From an uncultured Christensenella sp. (lineage in GTDB: Bacteria; Bacillota; Clostridia; Christensenellales; UBA3700): a stretch of 64,000 bases of DNA. The translations under genes were made by a program, and so were the position numbers. This document shows positions 26,876 through 36,203 of this stretch, in pieces. The stretch's first letter is position 1. Each line of letters opens with the position of its first letter. The notes under the pieces are model-generated. The model was given only the letters and a program-made list of their open reading frames with translations, had not been told where the DNA came from and made no database searches. The DNA is taken from the NCBI GenBank assembly GCA_910577795.1, contig CAJTNW010000001.1:29367-93366 (forward strand), written 5' to 3'.

Positions 26876-27787
26876 ATGTATAAATTATTTTATGATAATA
26901 GCCAATTTGTAATTTTAGTAGATGGGGAACAAAATTCTAGCGGTATGATAGAATTAGACTCTGAAAAAGTGTACATTTTAACTCTTCTTCCTATTTATGA
27001 TAAAACGTTGTTTTTACCTATAAGTTCTGTGTGCAAAATAAAAAATAATCGTTTGGTTTGCAATATTTCACATATCAAAATAGATATTAATCAATATTAT
27101 TTAATACCAAAGTTTGCACCATATATGCCGCCTAGTAACCCGGAAGTGGATATGCAACGAGAGTTTGGCGAACATACAATTACAGTTTACACCGATAATG
27201 TGCCAAAACTACTGATAGAAAATAAAAGCAACTTTATTTCTGTAGTTATTCCTGAATATCCAGAAAAAATGCAAGAGGCAGTGCTGGATAATGGTGTGCT
27301 CTTTTATATTTTATGCCCACATTATATATGCGTAATTTTTTATGACTATACAGATTATTCGGTATTAATAGATAAAGAATGTGAAAGTTATACTTTTGAT
27401 AACAATGGAATTTCATTTAAAATTAATCTTAATGATAATCAAGGTAGAATATATAATTGTGCTTTATCTTTTGACGGAAAAGAATATGTTTTGAATAACG
27501 AAAACTTTGAATATACTAACTTTCACACCTCACATGAAAAATTGTTGGGGTATGATTTTATGCAAGGGCTACTTGCGGAAGACTATGAATATTGTCAAAA
27601 CTTACTTTCGCCTGACTGCCCTCAAACTATGGAAGACATAACAAAACTTTTTGAAAATTTTGAGGATATAATACTTCCAACCTGCCCTTTTAAAAATTCA
27701 GTTGTATACGCAATTTGTGGCAATAGACCGCTAAAATGTACTTTTTTGACAGAAAATGGCAAAATAACAAAAATTAACTCTTTTTAG
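26876..27787 (+). CDS. Hypothetical protein, 303 aa
   Basis: No domain recognised. There is no signal peptide or membrane segment; it appears rich in beta strands (repeated short blocks such as FISVVIPEYPE, NGVLFYILCPHYICVIFYD, NGISFKINLND). It has a helical C-terminal third with several Cys. It is divergent from spoVT across 136 nt. No SD precedes the ATG; TATTAT lies 5 nt before it, but no good -35 is seen. The position next to spoVT hints at, but does not prove, a sporulation-stage role. Confidence 0.7.
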   Translation: MYKLFYDNSQFVILVDGEQNSSGMIELDSEKVYILTLLPIYDKTLFLPISSVCKIKNNRLVCNISHIKIDINQYYLIPKFAPYMPPSNPEVDMQREFGEHTITVYTDNVPKLLIENKSNFISVVIPEYPEKMQEAVLDNGVLFYILCPHYICVIFYDYTDYSVLIDKECESYTFDNNGISFKINLNDNQGRIYNCALSFDGKEYVLNNENFEYTNFHTSHEKLLGYDFMQGLLAEDYEYCQNLLSPDCPQTMEDITKLFENFEDIILPTCPFKNSVVYAICGNRPLKCTFLTENGKITKINSF

Positions 27788-27828
27788 GATATAAAACGCA
27801 ATTTTACTATTTATTTACACATAAACTA

Positions 27829-27856
27829 TGGACATTTTTTTTATTTTGTGTATAAT
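27829..27856 (+). promoter_or_regulatory. Promoter of the YugP-like gene
   Basis: TGGACA (27829-27834), 16 nt, TATAAT (27851-27856), 60 nt before the ATG at 27916. Confidence 0.65.
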
Positions 27857-27915
27857 GAATATAAGGTTGATGCTAAATTAATCAATCAATACAATTAAAT
27901 AAGGTAATAGTAAAT

Positions 27916-28674
27916 ATGAATATTTTATTATGTTCAGCAACGGGATATGATTTATTTTTAAATATTTTATTTATTCTTGCAATATTTTTACTTCCCGCTT
28001 TGCTATGGTCAATTTTTGTTTCAATAAAAGTGAAACTTACTTTTAATAAGTTTAACAAAATCAATAGCAAAAAAGGTTTGCCTGCTTACATGGTAGCAAG
28101 ACAAATCCTTGACAGCGAAGGTCTTAATGACATTCAAATAGGTAGATGCTCTGGCTCTTTATCAGACCACTATAATCCGCGTACTAAAACCGTATTTTTA
28201 TCTGATACAGTTTATGACTCTACAGCCATTGCCGCTATAGGTGTTGCCGCTCACGAAGTTGGACATGCTATACAACACGCACATAACTATGCACCAGTAA
28301 AAATTCGTGGTATTTTAGTTCCTATTTTAAATATTAGTTCTAAATTGCTTCTTCCAGCAATTATCATTAATATACTATTGACAATTTTCTTACCTGTAAA
28401 TAGTAATATTCCTATGATTATTTATTATGTTTTATTAGGTGTTTATGCCCTAAATGTAGTGTTTACATTTGTAACATTGCCTTGTGAGTTTAACGCAAGT
28501 GGAAGAGCCAAAGACATTTTGGAAGATATGGGATTTTTAGAAGAAGATGAAGTACAAAGTGTTTCCAAAGTATTAAGAAGCGCTGCTATGACTTATGTTG
28601 CTGCATTTGTAATATCTTTACTTCAAATGGCTAGAATATTGTTGATAATTCTATCAAGCCGTAAAAGAAAATAA
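27916..28674 (+). CDS. YugP-family membrane zinc metallopeptidase
   Basis: 252-aa integral membrane protein. A TM segment near the N-terminus, then RCSGSLSDHYNPRTKTVFLSDTVYDS, the zinc site AAHEVGHAIQHA (HEXXH at ~residue 114), two central TM segments, and C-terminal CEFNASGRAKDILEDMGFL carrying the likely third ligand. The family is widespread in Bacillota; the substrate is unknown, probably membrane proteins. SD AAGG precedes the ATG. It ends in a terminator shared with the convergent LRR gene. Confidence 0.9.
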   Translation: MNILLCSATGYDLFLNILFILAIFLLPALLWSIFVSIKVKLTFNKFNKINSKKGLPAYMVARQILDSEGLNDIQIGRCSGSLSDHYNPRTKTVFLSDTVYDSTAIAAIGVAAHEVGHAIQHAHNYAPVKIRGILVPILNISSKLLLPAIIINILLTIFLPVNSNIPMIIYYVLLGVYALNVVFTFVTLPCEFNASGRAKDILEDMGFLEEDEVQSVSKVLRSAAMTYVAAFVISLLQMARILLIILSSRKRK

Positions 28675-28692
28675 TAATTTTGATTAAGGTTA

Positions 28693-28727
28693 AAAAAACT
28701 TGTTGCAATTTGCAACAAGTTTTTTTT
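28693..28727. terminator. Bidirectional terminator between convergent genes
   Basis: AAAAAACTTGTTGCAA (from 28693) pairs with TTGCAACAAGTTTTTT (to 28726), serving both the YugP-like gene and the minus-strand LRR gene. Confidence 0.9.
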
Positions 28728-28731
28728 ATAC

Positions 28732-30693
28732 TTATACATTACCATTAGTGCACTGAATTACACAATTTCTAATACTAGTATCCCAACCATACTCCTTATA
28801 AATATTAGACCATTGATAAGTCGTTCCATTAAAACGTATTACATCCAAATTAGAACAATTATAAAAAGCATAACTATAAATATTTGCCATACTTGAAGGT
28901 AATTCTATTTCTGTCAAATTATTACAATATGCAAAAGCATAAGATTTTATAAAATACGCACCTTCTGACACAATAACTTTGTTTAAACTTAATGGTATCA
29001 TATAACTATTCATTGAGTAATCATAAGCCCCAAATATATAACCAAATTCGCCTTCCTGATAAGGACTTCGTCCTATGAATGGCACTGTAATTTCTTGCAA
29101 ATTATCACAACCATTAAACGCACCAAGCCCTATAGTGTTAACTGAAGTAGGAACTAAAACATTAGTCAAATTTTTGCAGTTTGAAAAAGCATAGCCTTGT
29201 ATTACATAAATACTTTTTGGTATTACAATTGTTGAAACCGCACAGTCTTGAAAAGCATAATCACCAATTATTCTTACTGGCACTCCACTTATACTTTCTT
29301 CTATCCTTACATAATTAGAATATTTGTCAACATACGAAACCACATAACTTCCACCTTCTTTTCTGTACGTTATGTTATTAATAGTAACTATTTGTTTAGG
29401 TGCAAGTGCTTCTACTAATGCTATAGGAATAACTATACATGCAATAAGTACAAAAAGTACTATACTTGCCATAACTGCGGTACGTGTTTTTTCTTGCTTT
29501 AATTGTACATTGCAACCATCAACTATTGTTTGAGCACTTTCTCTTTTACTAAAATAATTAATATTATTCTTTAATAATCTTATTCTATTACCAAACAAAG
29601 TACCAAAAGATATTTTGTTTACTTTCATAACTTCTAGTTGCAAAACTTTTATTCTATCATCAATAATAGTTTTTATAATACTTACTAGATTACTATACTC
29701 CTCATCCTCCTGCTCTACAGCGGATTCAAACAAATTATTATAATCATTAATCAAATCTTTTATTTGTTTAATTTCTTGTTTTGTAAAAGTATTAGTATTA
29801 GCATATTCTAACTTTTCTGTTTGAGTGGCTAATAAATTTTGCATGTTTTCAATATACTCACATAGTGCAATATCTTTATAGTTATATTTAAAAGTTATGT
29901 ATTTTTCCAAATTACTTTCCAATACACTAAATTGATTTTTAAAATCTTCAAAAGTCAATTGTGTTTCAGCCTCTTCACTTACTGCTATATCATCTTTTGC
30001 TGTGTAATTATTATCATCTAAATTGTTTTCATCATTAAAATCTTGATTATTTTGATTTTTATTATAAATTTTTAACAAACTATTGTATACTCCGGCTTGC
30101 GTTAAATCTTGATAAGGTTTAACATAAAAAATATACGCAAAGCCTAATGTTACTATACTTAGCAAATTCCACCAGAAAAATGACAATTTAACAATAGCCA
30201 TTTTTATTACATAATGCTGAGTAAGGTCTGGTATAAGTTCCAAATATTCTTTTGCTTTTTTATTTTCAAAATCGCATATAATATGAAATTTAATGCTATA
30301 TAGCATAACTATATATCCAGGAATAAAAATAAACAATAATGAAAGTGCAATTGTCAAAATATCAAGCACAAACATTTTCCATATTTTTGGAAAAACTTGT
30401 GAAAAATCAAAAAAAGTTTTTAACCCTCTAGTTTTTTGACCTCGTACAACTTTTAAATAATATTGTGCTGTTTTTATATGCAAGTATTCAATAACAATAA
30501 TATAAAATATTATTAATGGCAACAAAAACAACATAAATATCCTTGAAACAAATGATGTAAGCAATATGTAACACACTGTTGAAACTGCTAAAATAATAGC
30601 CCACAACACAAAACCAGCAATAGGCACAAGCATTTTTCCGGGATTATTATTGATATATTGCCTTGCATCACTTTTTAATTTTTCCCTATTCAT
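28732..30693 (-). CDS. DUF975-like membrane protein fused to BspA leucine-rich repeats
   Basis: 653 aa in three parts. Residues ~1-215: several membrane segments with an ending (VKPYQDLTQAGVYNSLL) like DUF975/integral membrane families. Residues ~215-400: charged, coiled-coil-prone linker (FEDFKNQFSVLESNLEKY...). A single TM helix (VMASIVLFVLIACIVIPIAL) then leads to about six LRR_5 repeats (GDYAFQDC..STIVIPKSI; AFSNCKNLTNVLVPTSV) that should lie outside the cell. SD CGGAGG precedes the ATG at 30693. A palindrome lies 20 nt upstream of the start codon. It may be a membrane sensor or adhesin; the function is unknown. Confidence 0.75.
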   Translation of the reverse strand: MNREKLKSDARQYINNNPGKMLVPIAGFVLWAIILAVSTVCYILLTSFVSRIFMLFLLPLIIFYIIVIEYLHIKTAQYYLKVVRGQKTRGLKTFFDFSQVFPKIWKMFVLDILTIALSLLFIFIPGYIVMLYSIKFHIICDFENKKAKEYLELIPDLTQHYVIKMAIVKLSFFWWNLLSIVTLGFAYIFYVKPYQDLTQAGVYNSLLKIYNKNQNNQDFNDENNLDDNNYTAKDDIAVSEEAETQLTFEDFKNQFSVLESNLEKYITFKYNYKDIALCEYIENMQNLLATQTEKLEYANTNTFTKQEIKQIKDLINDYNNLFESAVEQEDEEYSNLVSIIKTIIDDRIKVLQLEVMKVNKISFGTLFGNRIRLLKNNINYFSKRESAQTIVDGCNVQLKQEKTRTAVMASIVLFVLIACIVIPIALVEALAPKQIVTINNITYRKEGGSYVVSYVDKYSNYVRIEESISGVPVRIIGDYAFQDCAVSTIVIPKSIYVIQGYAFSNCKNLTNVLVPTSVNTIGLGAFNGCDNLQEITVPFIGRSPYQEGEFGYIFGAYDYSMNSYMIPLSLNKVIVSEGAYFIKSYAFAYCNNLTEIELPSSMANIYSYAFYNCSNLDVIRFNGTTYQWSNIYKEYGWDTSIRNCVIQCTNGNV

Positions 30694-30712
30694 ATATCCT
30701 CCGTATTTTATC

Positions 30713-30740
30713 TGTCAGTAAAGGTATACTTTTTCTGACA
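30713..30740. promoter_or_regulatory. Operator-like palindrome, copy 1
   Basis: An imperfect 28-bp dyad with arms TGTCAG (30713-30718) and CTGACA (30735-30740), centred on GTATAC (30724-30729). It lies 20 nt upstream of the DUF975-LRR start, within the expected promoter or leader zone. Confidence 0.65.
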
Positions 30741-30843
30741 AATATATATTGACAATTTTTGTAGGATATGCTATACTTTTTTCATAAAAACACTTGATTT
30801 TTATTGTTTTTATAACTATAGTTTATAAAGTGTCAAAAGATAA

Positions 30844-30879
30844 AAAGTGTCAGAAAAAGTATACTTTTTCTGACACTTT
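30844..30879. promoter_or_regulatory. Operator-like palindrome, copy 2 (36 bp, perfect)
   Basis: AAAGTGTCAGAAAAAGTA (30844-30861) is followed directly by its reverse complement (30862-30879). It shares the core AGTATACTTTTTCTGACA with copy 1, 135 bp away centre to centre. No T-run follows, so it is not a normal terminator. Confidence 0.75.
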
Positions 30880-30904
30880 AAATACATATTGTAAACTGCA
30901 CAAA

Positions 30905-30937
30905 AAAACAGGTTTGATTAACTCAAACCTGTTTTTG
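30905..30937. terminator. purC terminator
   Basis: AAAACAGGTTTGA (from 30905) pairs with TCAAACCTGTTTT (30923-30935), with T-rich flanks both ways, just beyond the purC stop. Confidence 0.85.
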
Positions 30938-30948
30938 TTTTTTATAAA

Positions 30949-31626
30949 TTAACCTAAAATTAATGGAGCATACTCTAGTGGCTCTAAGAATTTACCATCT
31001 TTCATTGCTCTCATGTTACCACCACTAATTTCGTCAATTAAAATAACTTTGCCATCAACAATACCAAACTCAAACTTGATATCATACAAAGTAGCACCTT
31101 TCTTTGCCAAAACATCTTGAACAATTTTTGTTATTTTAATAGTATCTGCTTTTAAAACTTCATATTGCTCTTTTGACAAAATGCCAAGCATATCCAAAGC
31201 ATCTTTTGTTATAGGTGGGTCACATCTATCATCATCTTTCAAAGTAACTTCTACAAAATAGTCAAGAGGTTGACCATTTTCACAATAATCACCATATCTT
31301 CTAAAGAAAGAACCAACTGCTTTTAAACGGCAAATAACTTCTAGACCTTTACCGAATTTTGTTGCAGGCTTAACTTCCATAGTGCCTTCTTCCAAATTAG
31401 ATTTAACAAAGTGATTTTCTACACCCATATCATTAAGCATAGTGTAAAAATAAGTTGTCAATTTAAGAGCGTCCATACCAAGACCTTCAATAGTTACACC
31501 AACTGTATTTGCACCTGGGTCAAAAACACCATTTTCACCAGTTGCATCGTCTTTGAATTTCAAAAGGTAATTGCCATTATCTAATGAATAAACATCTTTT
31601 GTTTTGCCTTTATATACCATTTTCAT
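30949..31626 (-). CDS. purC: SAICAR synthase (phosphoribosylaminoimidazole-succinocarboxamide synthase)
   Basis: 225-aa purine-pathway enzyme joining aspartate to CAIR. The N-terminal YKGKTKDVYSLDNGNYLLKFKDDATGENG is the ATP-binding hairpin; CRLKAVGSFFRRYG and the C-terminal LYDIKFEFGIVDGKVILIDEISGGNMR complete the family pattern. SD GGAGG precedes the ATG at 31626. The gene is alone, with its own promoter and terminator; no other pur gene is in the window. It could also be assigned as a PurC homologue with a salvage-linked role. Confidence 0.9.
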   Translation of the reverse strand: MKMVYKGKTKDVYSLDNGNYLLKFKDDATGENGVFDPGANTVGVTIEGLGMDALKLTTYFYTMLNDMGVENHFVKSNLEEGTMEVKPATKFGKGLEVICRLKAVGSFFRRYGDYCENGQPLDYFVEVTLKDDDRCDPPITKDALDMLGILSKEQYEVLKADTIKITKIVQDVLAKKGATLYDIKFEFGIVDGKVILIDEISGGNMRAMKDGKFLEPLEYAPLILG

Positions 31627-31658
31627 AGGATATATACCTCCATTGATTATCTAATAGT

Positions 31659-31688
31659 ATTTTACTATAAACTACCCTTTTAATGCAA
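31659..31688 (-). promoter_or_regulatory. purC promoter
   Basis: On the minus strand, TTGCAT (31688-31683), 18 nt, TAAAAT (31664-31659), about 33 nt before the purC start. No purine riboswitch fold is evident in the leader. Confidence 0.6.
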
Positions 31689-31883
31689 GTATTTTTTACA
31701 AATTTAGCCCTAAGATATTTTTTTATATTTATTAACTATTACTTATAACACTATTAATATTGATAACTGCCTTTTTAAATATTTAATTTTTAAAAGTTAG
31801 TTGACAAAAGATATAAATAATGTTTTAATATTTTTATTGATATTAAAAAGCAAAATAATATAATTATCAATAAGAGGATATTA

Positions 31884-32336
31884 ATGATTATAGAAAATAA
31901 AAATAAATGTATTTTTACAGAAAACTTTACAGATTTATTTTTAAGTACTGGTCTTGGAAAAACTAAGTTTGCTAATAGTGTTGGTCTTAAACACTCTCAA
32001 ATTGAAAAGTATTTGCAGGGCACTATTCCTGTGACGAATAGTGTAGTAAAAATTTGTGATTATTTTAATTGTTCTATTGATTATATAACTGGTTTATCAA
32101 ATACTTTTTCTTATCCAAATTTAAATAAAGGCTTTTGCCCTAACAAATTTTATCCTGAATACGAAAGATTACTAAAATTAAACAATACTAATCACTATAG
32201 ACTTGCCAAAAATAATATTGTTACCGAAACAAGTTTAAGTTTATGGAAAAAGGGTTGTCTTCCAAAGTTTGACGTTTTAATTTCTATTGCTTATGAATTA
32301 GATGGTTCTATTGATAAAATGTTAGGAAGAATATAA
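31884..32336 (+). CDS. Regulator with two tandem XRE-type HTH domains
   Basis: 150 aa. Each half looks like a Cro/CI HTH: residues ~13-70 (FLSTGLGKTKFANSVGLKHSQIEKYLQG...FNCSIDYITGLSN) and ~93-150 (YERLLKLNNTNHYRLAKNNIVTETSLSLWKKG...LDGSIDKMLGRI). Both halves end in the SID..(T/L)G motif that normally closes a single-HTH protein, which suggests internal duplication. SD AAGAGG precedes the ATG; TTGACA lies at 31801-31806. It may bind two half-sites; its targets are unknown. Confidence 0.75.
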   Translation: MIIENKNKCIFTENFTDLFLSTGLGKTKFANSVGLKHSQIEKYLQGTIPVTNSVVKICDYFNCSIDYITGLSNTFSYPNLNKGFCPNKFYPEYERLLKLNNTNHYRLAKNNIVTETSLSLWKKGCLPKFDVLISIAYELDGSIDKMLGRI

Positions 32337-32364
32337 AACACTTCAAAAATCGGTATTAATTAAC

Positions 32365-32397
32365 AAAACGACACTTTTTAGTGTCGTTTTTTATTTT
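32365..32397. terminator. Terminator between convergent regulator and ftsH
   Basis: AAAACGACACT (32365-32375) pairs with AGTGTCGTTTT (32380-32390), followed by a T-run. Confidence 0.85.
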
Positions 32398-32411
32398 TTT
32401 AAATGTTTAGT

Positions 32412-34589
32412 TTAATGTTTAACTTCATCAGAATTGTTTGAGTTATCTGTATTTTGTTTTTCCTCTTCACTATTTCCATTAGTAGTTGCCATTTGATTTA
32501 CCTGTGGAACTACTACTTGAGGTTGGTCTATTTTTTTATACTCTTCTTTTTTGGCATTTCGCTCGTCAATTCTTTTTATAATTTCTTCTGCGCTTTTGCC
32601 GTCAAACAACATATCTACTTCTTCAGTATAAATAGTGTTTTTCTCGTATAAAACTTTAACCATATTATCAAGAATACTCTTGTTGCTCTTTAGAATTTCT
32701 AATGCTCTTTGATAATTTTGGTCAATAATTTGTTTAACTTCCTCGTCTATTTGACCTGCAATTGCCTCACTATATGCTGTATGTTGAGAATAATCACGTC
32801 CTAAGAATACCTCACCTGAACCACCAAGGAAGATATTGCCTAGTTTTTCACTCATACCCCATTCAGTAACCATTTTTCTTGCAATACCGCTTGCTCTTTC
32901 AATATCATTAGATGCACCAGTAGAAATATCGTGTATTACAATTTGCTCTGCCGCTCTACCACCAAGCATCATACTAATCATATCGTTCAATTTGTTTTTA
33001 GTAACATGGCTATCGTCATTAACTGGTCTTGTTAAAGTATAACCTGCAGCCATACCACGTGGTACAATACTAACTTCTTGAACTTCGTCACAACCTGGCA
33101 AAACTCTTGCAATAATTGCGTGTCCAGCCTCATGGTATGCAGTTATTCTCTTATCTGTTTCTGTTATTGTTCTTGATTTTTTCTGAGGTCCTGCAATTAC
33201 TTTGTTGATACCTTCCAAAATATCTTCCATAATAATCACTCTTCTGTTTGCTCTTGCAGCCAAAATAGCAGCCTCATTCAAAAGATTTTCAATATCTGCG
33301 CCACTAAAACCACTTGTCATTCTTGCAAGTACTTTAAAACTTACATCAGGACCTAAAGGTTTATTACGGCTATGAACTTTAAATATTTCTTCTCTTCCTT
33401 TAACATCAGGAATATTTACATAAATTTGTCTATCAAATCTGCCTGGTCTTAAAAGTGCTGGGTCTAATACATCTGCACGGTTTGTTGCAGCCATAATTAT
33501 AATACCCTCATTCTTTTCAAAACCATCCATTTGTACAAGCAATTGGTTTAGTGTTTGCTCTCTTTCGTCATTGCCACCGCCTAAGCCAGCACCTCTTTGT
33601 CTACCTACAGCATCTATTTCGTCAATAAATACTATACATGGCATATTTTTTTCTGCCTCTGCAAACAAATCACGTACTCTTGCAGCACCAGTACCAACAA
33701 ACATTTCCACAAAGTCAGAACCGGACATACTAAAGAAAGGAACTCCCGCCTCGCCTGCAACTGCTTTTGCAAACAAAGTTTTACCTGTTCCCGGAGGGCC
33801 TACAAGTAGCACTCCCTTTGGTATTCTTGCACCAAGTTCACTAAACTTTTTAGGATTTTTAAGGAATTCTACTATCTCTTGCAATTCTTCCTTTTCTTCC
33901 TCTGCACCAGCAACGTCAGTAAATCTTACCTTGACATTTGACATAAGTTTAGCCTTATTTTTGCCAAAATTCATTGCTTTGCCATTTGAGCCTGCCATTT
34001 GACGGAACATAATAAACAATAACACACCCATTACAATAGTTGCAACTATAGGGAAAATCAATGATACCCAACTTGTGTTATCACCATTTAAATCGTCATT
34101 CCTAAAAGTAACCTTTGCTGCCATAAATTTGTCAACATCAAAGTTTTTGCCACCATTAGGAATAAACTCTACTATCTCTGGATACTTAAAATTGCCATTA
34201 GCATCTTTAGCAAATAATTCTTCTTTTATTGCCACAGCAGTCATATCACTATTACCTTTAATTGCAGCAATAGTATTTTGTAAACCTTGCACTTGCTTTA
34301 CAAGTGCAGTTAAATCTGCCCTGCCCACACCATAGGACACTGCATCATATTGTTTAGGGAAGTTTTTTAATTCTATTTTAGAATTGCTATATAAAATCCT
34401 AATATTGTTGCTACCTATATATGCAAGTTCAGAAATTTCTCCACTTAAAATCTTTGTACTTAAATCACTATACTTAATTTCCTCAGGCTTATTTTGATTT
34501 GACAAAAGTGATGCAGTTAATACAATTAACGCAACAATTAATGCTATTATCAAAGCCGCCTTTATTATTTTTCCAGTTTTTTTATTCAA
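32412..34589 (-). CDS. ftsH: ATP-dependent zinc metalloprotease FtsH
   Basis: 725-aa membrane AAA+ protease that degrades misfolded and regulatory membrane proteins. N-terminal TM ([18 protein letters not shown]), extracytoplasmic domain, second TM (~180-197), Walker A GPPGTGKT, Walker [13 protein letters not shown] region ([19 protein letters not shown]), zinc site HEAGHAI, and a Gln/Asn/Glu-rich tail. I place the start at TTG 34589, 5 nt after GGAGG; the GTG at 34601 would put the SD inside the gene. It is separated from tilS-hpt, its usual Bacillota neighbours. Confidence 0.95.
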   Translation of the reverse strand: MNKKTGKIIKAALIIALIVALIVLTASLLSNQNKPEEIKYSDLSTKILSGEISELAYIGSNNIRILYSNSKIELKNFPKQYDAVSYGVGRADLTALVKQVQGLQNTIAAIKGNSDMTAVAIKEELFAKDANGNFKYPEIVEFIPNGGKNFDVDKFMAAKVTFRNDDLNGDNTSWVSLIFPIVATIVMGVLLFIMFRQMAGSNGKAMNFGKNKAKLMSNVKVRFTDVAGAEEEKEELQEIVEFLKNPKKFSELGARIPKGVLLVGPPGTGKTLFAKAVAGEAGVPFFSMSGSDFVEMFVGTGAARVRDLFAEAEKNMPCIVFIDEIDAVGRQRGAGLGGGNDEREQTLNQLLVQMDGFEKNEGIIIMAATNRADVLDPALLRPGRFDRQIYVNIPDVKGREEIFKVHSRNKPLGPDVSFKVLARMTSGFSGADIENLLNEAAILAARANRRVIIMEDILEGINKVIAGPQKKSRTITETDKRITAYHEAGHAIIARVLPGCDEVQEVSIVPRGMAAGYTLTRPVNDDSHVTKNKLNDMISMMLGGRAAEQIVIHDISTGASNDIERASGIARKMVTEWGMSEKLGNIFLGGSGEVFLGRDYSQHTAYSEAIAGQIDEEVKQIIDQNYQRALEILKSNKSILDNMVKVLYEKNTIYTEEVDMLFDGKSAEEIIKRIDERNAKKEEYKKIDQPQVVVPQVNQMATTNGNSEEEKQNTDNSNNSDEVKH

Positions 34590-34897
34590 TTCAACCTCCA
34601 CAAAAGACTTTTGTCTTTTTACAAGATTTATAATTAATAACGAAAATAAAATTACCCCTTATTTTCATTTCAAACTATATTTTACCATATATTGGAATTT
34701 TTTACTACACTTTTAGCAAAATATTTATATATTTTTATAAAAAATCGCCTTTTCTATTTATTATACACATTTTTATATTAGTTTAGGACGAAAAGTTAAA
34801 TATTTTTTACCAATTCTTTGTCGATTTTAATAATTTTGTATATATAATAATGTTATTATTTATATAAATATAATCATTTATATATTAATTATATATA

Positions 34898-35065
34898 TTA
34901 AACTATCTTTTCGTAACTAAAATTATAAAATCTAACCCTATCCCCTTCGTCAATATCTTCTGGCAATAATGCAAGTGCTATATTGGTATAACTTCCATTA
35001 TCACTCCTACAATAAGCATAGTCTCCATTAATGCTCAATATTGTATAAATAATTTCCAACAACAT
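34898..35065 (-). CDS. Small DUF3006-like protein, 55 aa
   Basis: The protein reads MLLEIIYTILSINGDYAYC and ends RVRFYNFSYEKIV. The core, INGDYAYCRSDNGSYTNIAL-ALLPEDIDEGDRVRF, matches the layout of DUF3006 (a small beta-barrel: ..GdyAv...dG...ip...LPe...eGD.v.f). SD AAGGAG lies 5 nt before the ATG at 35065. It has a clear promoter with two operator dyads. It is too short for routine ORF lists. The function of the family is unknown. The AT-rich stretch 34602-34897 between it and ftsH shows no gene. Confidence 0.75.
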   Translation of the reverse strand: MLLEIIYTILSINGDYAYCRSDNGSYTNIALALLPEDIDEGDRVRFYNFSYEKIV

Positions 35066-35086
35066 AATTACTCCTTAAAATATAAT

Positions 35087-35136
35087 GTTAGCACACTAAC
35101 AGTTAGCATACTAACATTATTTTGCTTTTTTGTCAA
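35087..35136 (-). promoter_or_regulatory. Promoter with tandem operator (GTTAG-N4-CTAAC, two copies)
   Basis: On the minus strand, TTGACA (35136-35131), 17 nt, TAGTAT (35113-35108). Two 14-bp dyads, GTTAGCACACTAAC (35087-35100) and GTTAGCATACTAAC (35102-35115), 15 bp apart, cover the -10 box and start site, so a repressor binding as two dimers is expected. Confidence 0.75.
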
Positions 35137-35248
35137 GTATTTTAATATAATTTAACTTTGTTGCTTTTACTTATGCTTTTACAATAATCTATTTTTTGGT
35201 TATTTTATTAGTTTAGTATATAAAAAAAATAAATAACACTATGATTAT

Positions 35249-36178
35249 TTATTCTTCGTTTTGTATTGTCCCAAAAAACTCAGGTATAAAACATTCGTCA
35301 GCACTGCTATCCTCTTGAATATAACTATTTTCAAAACCACATTTTATAGCATAATTTACTACTATTTTATATTCAATGGGTTTTACCTTTCTTCCAATAA
35401 CACTATCCCCAACTGCTTTGCCAAAAGGTGTGTATTGATTCATAATTGAAAGCACTGTATTGCTGCCCAAGTTATCCTTAACCCAACTAATTATATTTTT
35501 TGAATTGTCTATTAAATTAGGTAGCACTAAATGTCTTACAATAACACCTTTTACCATAATACCTTTATCATTATAAATATCTTGTGGTATTAACTCTCTC
35601 ATTTTAATAATAGCACTTTTTGCAATTTGAGGATAATCTTGTGCTTTGGATAATTTTAATGCTAAATCATTATCAAAATATTTAAAATCAACCAAAAAAA
35701 TATCTATGTAATTTGAAAGCCTTTGCAAACTTGCTATACTTTCATATCCACTGGTATTATAGCACACAGGAATTTTTGGTTTATAAATATCCAGTGCTTT
35801 TATTATGTAATCAATATAATGCGTAGGTGTAACAAGATTTATATTATTTGCACCTAAACTTTCCAGTTCCTTAAAAATATTAATTAAATCATTTACCGAA
35901 ATATTATATCCTTTTGAAAGTTGAGATACTTCATAGTTTTGACAATAACTGCATCGCAGTGCACAACCGCTAAAAAATATTGTCCCCGAGCCTTCTTTAC
36001 CGCTAATACATGGCTCTTCCCAATAATGCAAACCATATCTTGCTATTCTTAATCCTTTGCTTTTACAATAGCCAATACTATCATAACGGCTTATATTACA
36101 CCCTCTTGGGCACACATTGCAACTATCTTTTACTATTGCATTTTTGTCATTTATATCAAAATTATTATCATTAATCAT
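35249..36178 (-). CDS. PflX-like radical SAM protein (pyruvate formate-lyase-activating-type)
   Basis: 309 aa. An N-terminal Cys cluster (CNVCPRGCNISR...GYC) precedes the radical SAM cluster FFSGCALRCSYCQNYEV (CxxxCxxC at ~residues 77-84). NLVTPTHY and VDFKYF follow. The family is called putative PflA/PflX but the target is usually unproven; glycyl-radical activation is not certain. The longest frame begins at TTG 36214 and overlaps the upstream gene; I prefer the ATG at 36178 because the extra codons cover a recurring intergenic motif. Neither start has a good SD. Confidence 0.8.
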   Translation of the reverse strand: MINDNNFDINDKNAIVKDSCNVCPRGCNISRYDSIGYCKSKGLRIARYGLHYWEEPCISGKEGSGTIFFSGCALRCSYCQNYEVSQLSKGYNISVNDLINIFKELESLGANNINLVTPTHYIDYIIKALDIYKPKIPVCYNTSGYESIASLQRLSNYIDIFLVDFKYFDNDLALKLSKAQDYPQIAKSAIIKMRELIPQDIYNDKGIMVKGVIVRHLVLPNLIDNSKNIISWVKDNLGSNTVLSIMNQYTPFGKAVGDSVIGRKVKPIEYKIVVNYAIKCGFENSYIQEDSSADECFIPEFFGTIQNEE

Positions 36179-36203
36179 AAAATAGTACCGATTTTCGTAT
36201 TGT

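Noticed and set aside
33571..34002. Plus-strand frame of 143 aa
   Set aside because: Antisense to the ftsH AAA+ domain; Pro/Ser-rich shadow composition.
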